Shown piece after piece: positions 15,685-20,629 of a DNA stretch of 20,629 bases. Below the pieces are notes generated by a model. That model made no database searches. It saw only the letters and a program-made list of their open reading frames with translations, and was not told the DNA's origin. The DNA lies in the NCBI GenBank assembly GCA_902495545.1, contig CABUXM010000035.1, positions 1-20,629 of the forward strand, in the 5' to 3' direction. A program made the position numbers and the translations under genes. How positions within the stretch are numbered: the first letter of the stretch is position 1; each line of letters starts with the position of its first letter. This stretch comes from an uncultured Collinsella sp. (GTDB lineage Bacteria; Actinomycetota; Coriobacteriia; Coriobacteriales; Coriobacteriaceae).

Positions 15685-15720
15685 CCTCCAGCGCAGCAGG
15701 TATCCTTTTAGAGAAGTATG

Positions 15721-15743
15721 ACAGCCGTATAAACGCTGGCTGT
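15721..15743 (+). promoter_or_regulatory. Hairpin in the pgeF leader
   Basis: ACAGCC (15721-15726) pairs perfectly with GGCTGT (15738-15743) across an 11-base loop that includes TATAAA. It lies 42 nt before the pgeF start. It could be an operator dyad, a 5'-UTR hairpin, or part of a promoter with TATAAA as -10. No T-tract follows, so it is not a terminator. Confidence 0.3.
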
Positions 15744-15785
15744 AGCGGCGATGCCGCGGTACTTGTGTTATTAGGAGGCTTTAGT

Positions 15786-16586
15786 ATGGCAGCACGTGCG
15801 GACAACGTTTCGCGTGTCGACCATGATGGAGTTACGTTGGTGGAAGGCGCGACATCCGATGTTCGCTTTGCCTTCACCGAGCGCGCCGGTGGTGTTTCCG
15901 AAGATGCGTACTCCTCACTCAACCTGGGCTCGCATGTTGGCGATGACCCCTTTGCTGTTCAAGAAAATCGTCGTCGCGCGCTCGAGGCTATGGGTGCTGC
16001 CGAGTGCGAGCACAACCTGCTCGTTCCCAATCAGGTCCATGGTGACCATATCGTTGCGGTGACCTCGAACGGCGCCGATGACCTTGAGGACGTCCGCGAG
16101 CAGATTGCCGAGGGTTGCGATGCCATCGTCTGTACGGCGCATAACGTGCCCGTGCTGCTCTGCTTTGCCGACTGCGTTCCCGTGGTGCTGGTGGCCCCTG
16201 GCGGATTTGCCGTGGTGCACTCCGGTTGGAAGGGTACGATTGCACGTATTTCCGCCAAGGCGTGCCAGGCGCTTTGCGATGCTGCCGGCTGCGATGCGAG
16301 CGACGTTTCCGCCTATATCGGCCCCCATATCTTGGGTGACGAATATGAGGTATCCCAGGAGCTCATGGATCGCTTTGCCGCCGAGTTCTCGTGCGTCGAT
16401 GCGAATACCTCTCGCATGCTCGATCTTTCCGCTGCCATTCGCGAGGCGCTGGTAGATGTCGGTGTCGACGCGGATAATATCGTGGATACCCAGCTTTCGA
16501 CCGTGCGTCAGAACGACCGCTTTTATTCCTACCGTAACGAGGACGGCACCTGTGGGCGCCATGCTGCGATCGGCGTGATGCTATGA
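15786..16586 (+). CDS. pgeF: Peptidoglycan editing factor PgeF (YfiH/laccase-domain family)
   Basis: YfiH-family proteins are cytoplasmic metal-binding enzymes. In E. coli the member (PgeF) removes wrongly incorporated residues such as L-Ser at position 1 of peptidoglycan precursors; other members act on purine nucleosides in vitro. The 266-residue sequence has the family signatures FTERAGGVS, NQVHGD (His85), FADCVPV (Cys130) and VVHSGWKG (His145), where the His-Cys-His set matches the metal site of E. coli YfiH. YIGPHI and YSYRNEDGTCGR follow near the C-terminus. ATG 15786 is preceded by AGGAGG (15773-15778) seven bases ahead; the in-frame GTG at 15765 lies upstream of that site and is rejected. 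yfiH genes often follow ftsZ in Gram-positive dcw clusters, but here a terminator intervenes and the stop overlaps the pstS start. Confidence 0.93.
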   Translation: MAARADNVSRVDHDGVTLVEGATSDVRFAFTERAGGVSEDAYSSLNLGSHVGDDPFAVQENRRRALEAMGAAECEHNLLVPNQVHGDHIVAVTSNGADDLEDVREQIAEGCDAIVCTAHNVPVLLCFADCVPVVLVAPGGFAVVHSGWKGTIARISAKACQALCDAAGCDASDVSAYIGPHILGDEYEVSQELMDRFAAEFSCVDANTSRMLDLSAAIREALVDVGVDADNIVDTQLSTVRQNDRFYSYRNEDGTCGRHAAIGVML

Positions 16587-17419
16587 GAAAGATCGTATCG
16601 GTCCTGAGCGCCGCTGTGCTTACGCTTACGCTGTGCGCCTGTTCTTCGGGATCTTCTACCTCTTCCATTACCGTCGCTGGCTCCACGACCTGCCTTCCTA
16701 TCGCCGAGATTGCGGCCGAGGGCTTTAAGGAGGAGACCGGCATCGACGTGCTCGTTTCCGGTTTGGGTTCTTCCGCTGGCATCGAGGCCGTCAGCGCCGG
16801 CACGGCCGATATCGCCAGCTCCTCCCGTGGACTCAATGCCGACGAACAGGATCTGGGCCTGACCCCCATCGTCATTGCCCACGACGGTATTGCGGTCATC
16901 GTGAACGACGACAACCCCGTCGATAACCTCTCGACCGAGCAGCTCCGCGATATTTACGCCGGCAAGATCACCAACTGGAAAGAAGTCGGTGGCGAGGACC
17001 TGAAGATCCAGGTCATCAACCGAGATGAGGCGTCCGGCACGCGTGAGGCCTTTCGCACCATCGTGATGGACGGCACCCCGTTCGATCGCCGCTCGGCCGT
17101 TCTTTCGGGCACGGGCCAGGTGCGTGACGTGGTATCTCGTTCGCGCGGTGCCATTGGCTACATTTCGCTGGGCTTCGTCGATAGCCTCAACGCCAAGACC
17201 TCGGTCAAGGCCGTCTCGGTCAATCATGTTGAGGCGTCCGAGAAGACGGTCGCGAGCGGCGGCTATCCCATCTCGCGCGACCTTTACTTCTTTGTGAAGG
17301 GCGAGCCTTCGCAGCAGGCGCAGGATTACATCGACTACGTGACGTCCGAAAAGATGGACAAGCAGATTCGCGAGGCGGGCTTTATTCCCGTCACCAACGA
17401 CGAGAAGGGGAGTGAGTAG
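16583..17419 (+). CDS. pstS: Phosphate ABC transporter substrate-binding lipoprotein PstS
   Basis: PstS captures inorganic phosphate outside the membrane and delivers it to PstC/PstA. The 278-residue sequence has a lipoprotein signal: MRK, a hydrophobic stretch, and the lipobox LCAC with Cys20 as the acylated residue. A short Ser/Thr linker follows. The periplasmic-binding fold has the phosphate-loop motifs AGSTTCLPIAE (32-42), IASSSRGLNADE, and NRDEASGTREAF, the last typical of PstS. Cys37 inside the first phosphate loop is unusual, since an aliphatic residue is commoner there. GAIGYISLGFV and VTNDEKGSE mark the C-terminal part. The ATG overlaps the pgeF stop (ATGA), and no separate ribosome site is evident, so translation probably depends on pgeF. 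Confidence 0.95.
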   Translation: MRKIVSVLSAAVLTLTLCACSSGSSTSSITVAGSTTCLPIAEIAAEGFKEETGIDVLVSGLGSSAGIEAVSAGTADIASSSRGLNADEQDLGLTPIVIAHDGIAVIVNDDNPVDNLSTEQLRDIYAGKITNWKEVGGEDLKIQVINRDEASGTREAFRTIVMDGTPFDRRSAVLSGTGQVRDVVSRSRGAIGYISLGFVDSLNAKTSVKAVSVNHVEASEKTVASGGYPISRDLYFFVKGEPSQQAQDYIDYVTSEKMDKQIREAGFIPVTNDEKGSE

Positions 17420-17420
17420 C

Positions 17421-18347
17421 ATGGAAGCACAGGAAAACTCCCAGGCTGAGCAGAATGCTCAGGCGCCCAAGAAGCGCGAGCTGGCGCTCGTATCGCGCAG
17501 TACCTATATCAAGGAGAAGGCGCTGCAGTGGATCTTCTTTGCCTGCGCGTTCTTGGCGGTCGTTACCGTCATCCTGATTTTTGTCTTTACCACGTACTCG
17601 GCGCTGCCCGTCTTTACCGACATCGGTCTGGCGGACTTCTTTAGCTTTACGTGGGCGCCCTCTGAGGGCCACTACGGCATCGTGTCGCTGCTTGCCGGCT
17701 CAGGTCTGGTGACCGTCGGTGCGCTCGCCATGGGCGTGCCGCTAGGTGTGGGCACGGCCGTGTACCTGGTCGAGATCGCCGGCAAGCGCGTGCGCAAGCT
17801 TATCAGCCCTGCCGTTGACCTGTTGGCCGGCATCCCTTCTATCATCTATGGCTTCTTTGGAATGATCATCATCCGTCCGTTTATCGCACAACTGACCGGT
17901 GGTCTTGGTTTTGGTGCGCTGACAGCGTGGTTCGTGCTCGCCATCATGATCGTCCCTACCATCACGACGCTTACCATCGATGCCCTCAATTCCATTCCCA
18001 TGGGTATTCGCGAGGCATCGTATGCCATGGGTGCTACTAAGTGGCAGACCATCTATAAGGTCGTGCTACCTGCCGCTAAGCTGGGTATCGTGGATGCCAT
18101 CGTGCTGGGTATGGGCCGTGCTATCGGAGAGACCATGGCCGTGCTCATGGTCGTGGGTAACGCCCCGGTTATTCCCGACGGCATTGCGAGCCCCATCTCG
18201 ACGCTCACGAGCCAGATTGCGCTCGACATGAGCTATTCCTCGGGTCTGCATCGCTCGGCGCTGTTCGGCATGGGTGTGGTCCTGTTTATCATTTCCGCCA
18301 CGCTGGTGGGCATCGTCCGCCTGGTTTCCAAGAAGAAGAGGGGGTAG
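17421..18347 (+). CDS. pstC: Phosphate ABC transporter permease PstC
   Basis: PstC is one of the two membrane subunits of the Pst importer. The 308-residue protein has a cytoplasmic, charged N-terminus of about 38 residues and then six hydrophobic helices. The binding-protein-dependent permease loop that contacts PstB is REASYAMGATKWQTIYKVVLP, followed by GMGRAIGETMAVLMVVGN, the PstC-typical stretch. AGIPSIIYGFFGM is another Pst permease signature. The ATG at 17421 lies 1 nt after the pstS stop and is eight bases after AAGGGGAG (17405-17412). A GTG at 17412 in the same frame overlaps that site and is rejected. It is followed after 3 nt by pstA. Confidence 0.96.
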   Translation: MEAQENSQAEQNAQAPKKRELALVSRSTYIKEKALQWIFFACAFLAVVTVILIFVFTTYSALPVFTDIGLADFFSFTWAPSEGHYGIVSLLAGSGLVTVGALAMGVPLGVGTAVYLVEIAGKRVRKLISPAVDLLAGIPSIIYGFFGMIIIRPFIAQLTGGLGFGALTAWFVLAIMIVPTITTLTIDALNSIPMGIREASYAMGATKWQTIYKVVLPAAKLGIVDAIVLGMGRAIGETMAVLMVVGNAPVIPDGIASPISTLTSQIALDMSYSSGLHRSALFGMGVVLFIISATLVGIVRLVSKKKRG

Positions 18348-18350
18348 GCT

Positions 18351-19256
18351 ATGTCCGATTCCGTTGACACGACGGTCGATACGACCTCGTCGCGCGAGCG
18401 CATCAAGCGTGCCCTTTCCCACGGCAAGAAGGGCCGCATCAACAAGGACCTGTCCAACAAGATCATGCTTGGCGTGTTTCGTGCCGCTGCCTACATCACC
18501 ACGCTGGTGCTGGTCGCTATCATCGCCTACGTGGTCATCAACGGCCTGCCGCATATCTCGCTCGACTTTATCTTCGGTTGGCCCCAGGGCGTCAACGCCG
18601 AGGGCGGAATTTGGCCCACGATCGTCTCGACCATCTACGTGACGGCGCTCGCCATGCTCATCTGCACGCCTATCGCCGTGCTAGCGGCCGTCTATCTGGC
18701 CGAGTACGCCAAACAGGGCAAGGTCGTCGAGCTCATCCGTTACGCTGCCGATGCTTTGGCCTCGGTGCCCTCCATCGTTATGGGCCTGTTTGGCTACGCC
18801 TTGTTTGTCGAGGCCATGGGCCTGGGCCTTTCGATGGTCTCTGCCGCTCTGGCGCTGGCACTTTTGATGCTGCCCATCGTCATGCGCACCACCGAGGAGG
18901 CAATCCGCGCCGTTCCGCGCTATATCCGTTGGGGCGCATATGGCCTGGGCGCCACCAAGTGGCAGGTCGTCTCCAAGATCGTGCTTCCTTCGGCCTTTGG
19001 CCGCATTGCCACGGGCATCGTCCTTGCCATCGGCCGTGCCATCGGCGAGACCGCTGTGGTGCTCTACACCATGGGCCAGGCCATCAATCTACCTATTTCG
19101 CCGCTCGATTCCGGTCGTCCCATGACCGTTCACCTGTACCTGCTTGCCAACGACGGCATCAACATGAACGCAGCCTACGGCACCGCGCTCTTGCTGATGG
19201 TGATCATTTTGGCCTTCAACCTGTTTGCGCGCTTCCTGTCGCGCAAGCGTCGCTAG
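18351..19256 (+). CDS. pstA: Phosphate ABC transporter permease PstA
   Basis: PstA is the partner permease of PstC. The 301-residue sequence has a polar N-terminus of about 40 residues with clustered Arg/Lys, then six hydrophobic helices. The PstA-type motifs are FIFGWPQGVNAEGGIWPTI after helix 1, AVYLAEYAKQGK, LASVPSIVMGLFGYALFV, and the cytoplasmic loop EEAIRAVPRYIRWGAYGLGATKW. After the loop comes VLAIGRAIGETAVVLYTMG. The pairing of one 'GMGRAIGET' permease with one 'AIGRAIGET' permease is as expected for PstC/PstA. ATG 18351 follows GAGGGGG at the end of pstC. It ends 12 nt before pstB. Confidence 0.96.
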   Translation: MSDSVDTTVDTTSSRERIKRALSHGKKGRINKDLSNKIMLGVFRAAAYITTLVLVAIIAYVVINGLPHISLDFIFGWPQGVNAEGGIWPTIVSTIYVTALAMLICTPIAVLAAVYLAEYAKQGKVVELIRYAADALASVPSIVMGLFGYALFVEAMGLGLSMVSAALALALLMLPIVMRTTEEAIRAVPRYIRWGAYGLGATKWQVVSKIVLPSAFGRIATGIVLAIGRAIGETAVVLYTMGQAINLPISPLDSGRPMTVHLYLLANDGINMNAAYGTALLLMVIILAFNLFARFLSRKRR

Positions 19257-19268
19257 TTAAGGAGTCCC

Positions 19269-20068
<800 letters not shown>

Positions 20069-20072
<4 letters not shown>

Positions 20073-20144
20073 TCGGCGCGACTAGTCCCAAGCCGATCGG
20101 ACCTGGTCCGGTGCGTATTCACTGTGCGGGCGGCATGACCGCAC
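20069..20144 (+). promoter_or_regulatory. Three consecutive hairpins between pstB and phoU
   Basis: Hairpin 1 pairs GATCGGC (20071-20077) with GCCGATC (20092-20098) over a 14-base loop that itself holds the palindrome GACTAGTC (20080-20087); it extends two more pairs with a wobble. Hairpin 2 is CGGACC-T-GGTCCG (20098-20110), a near-perfect dyad with a one-base centre. Hairpin 3 pairs GTGCGG (20124-20129) with CCGCAC (20139-20144) over nine bases. None is followed by a T-tract. They could set the relative level of phoU against pst by RNA processing or attenuation, or act as operator dyads. Confidence 0.45.
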
Positions 20145-20164
20145 CCAACTGATTGGAGTGAACC

Positions 20165-20629
20165 ATGCGCAAACTGTTTTCCCGTCAGCTCATCGAGGCC
20201 CGCCACGAGATGCTGAGCATCTACGAGGCCGTCGATCTGGCCCTCCACGATGCCGTGAAGGCCTATGTGACCGACGACCGCAAGCTCGCCACCAAGACCA
20301 AGAAGCGCACGCTTTCAATCGACGCGCGCTGCGCCAACCTGGAGGCCGTGTGCTACAACCTGATCGCCACGCAGTCGCCGGTCGCCTCCGACTTCCGCTT
20401 GCTGCAGACGATCATCTACGTCGACTTTAACCTGCAGCGCATGACCGATAAGGTTCGCCAGATCTGCCGCGCCACGCGTCATATGATCAAGGCCGACATC
20501 TCGCTGCCCCAGGAGCTCGTCGGTACGGTTGAGGCCGAAGCCGAAGCTGTTTACCAGGTGCTGGGTTCGTCGCTTTCTGCGCTCGTCACCAATGACATGT
20601 CCATCATCTGCAACCTTGCCGTCGAGGAC
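20165..20629 (+). CDS. phoU: Phosphate transport regulator PhoU (3' end beyond window)
   Basis: PhoU is a cytoplasmic helical-bundle protein that links the Pst transporter to the PhoR-type sensor kinase and lowers phosphate uptake and PHO gene expression when phosphate is ample. The open frame runs 155 codons to the window edge without a stop. It shows the PhoU pattern in the first repeat: an N-terminal MRKLFSRQLIEARHEML helix, then SPVASDFRLLQTIIYVDFNLQRMTDKVRQI. That corresponds to the conserved P-(V/I)-A-x-D-(L/F)-R and 'DLERIGD'-like metal-binding helix; here it reads DFNLQRMTD. The start follows GGAG (20155-20158) by six bases. About 60-70 residues should be missing, given the usual 215-230-residue length. 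Position right after pstB supports the call. Confidence 0.93.
   Translation, partial: MRKLFSRQLIEARHEMLSIYEAVDLALHDAVKAYVTDDRKLATKTKKRTLSIDARCANLEAVCYNLIATQSPVASDFRLLQTIIYVDFNLQRMTDKVRQICRATRHMIKADISLPQELVGTVEAEAEAVYQVLGSSLSALVTNDMSIICNLAVED

Overview
The window is a GC-rich chromosomal segment with every gene on the + strand. It carries a nearly complete division and cell wall (dcw) cluster followed directly by a high-affinity phosphate uptake (pst) operon. Gene content and order point to Actinomycetota, most probably class Coriobacteriia (Collinsella or a relative). The reasons are: no ftsA beside ftsZ, the FtsZ GTP-binding signature in its 'GEGGGTGTG' form, FtsQ/FtsI/FtsW with long basic tails, and high GC. 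The phylum-level placement is reasonably supported; the genus is a guess from memory of gene order.

Region 1 (1-14222) reads mraZ, rsmH, ftsL-like, ftsI, murF, mraY, murD, ftsW, murG, murC, murB, ftsQ. Most junctions are tight or overlapping: murF-mraY 3 nt, mraY-murD 9 nt, ftsW-murG overlap 11 nt, murB-ftsQ overlap 44 nt. This suggests one long transcript. Together the genes encode the cytoplasmic and lipid-linked steps that build lipid II (MurC, MurB, MurD, MurF, MraY, MurG), the septal synthase pair FtsW/FtsI, the FtsL/FtsQ scaffold, and two regulatory or modification genes (MraZ, RsmH). murE, which normally lies between ftsI and murF, is absent; only a 128-nt gap is there.

Region 2 (14223-15634) holds a 199-nt AT-rich leader full of small dyads and direct repeats, then ftsZ, then a clear intrinsic terminator that ends the dcw cluster.

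Region 3 (15635-20629) begins with a leader carrying two 11-bp tandem units that resemble a PHO box. It is followed by pgeF (YfiH family), pstS, pstC, pstA, pstB and the start of phoU, which runs off the window. pgeF and pstS overlap by 4 nt (ATGA), so the peptidoglycan-editing enzyme appears to be transcriptionally and translationally tied to phosphate uptake. The 92-nt pstB-phoU spacer contains three consecutive hairpins without a T-tract.

I see no tRNA, rRNA, CRISPR array, insertion sequence, prophage gene or clearly novel system. Most of the window is well-understood core biology. The points worth a second look are regulatory (PHO-like box ahead of pgeF, ftsZ leader, pstB-phoU hairpins), compositional (basic disordered tails on several divisome proteins) and the missing murE.
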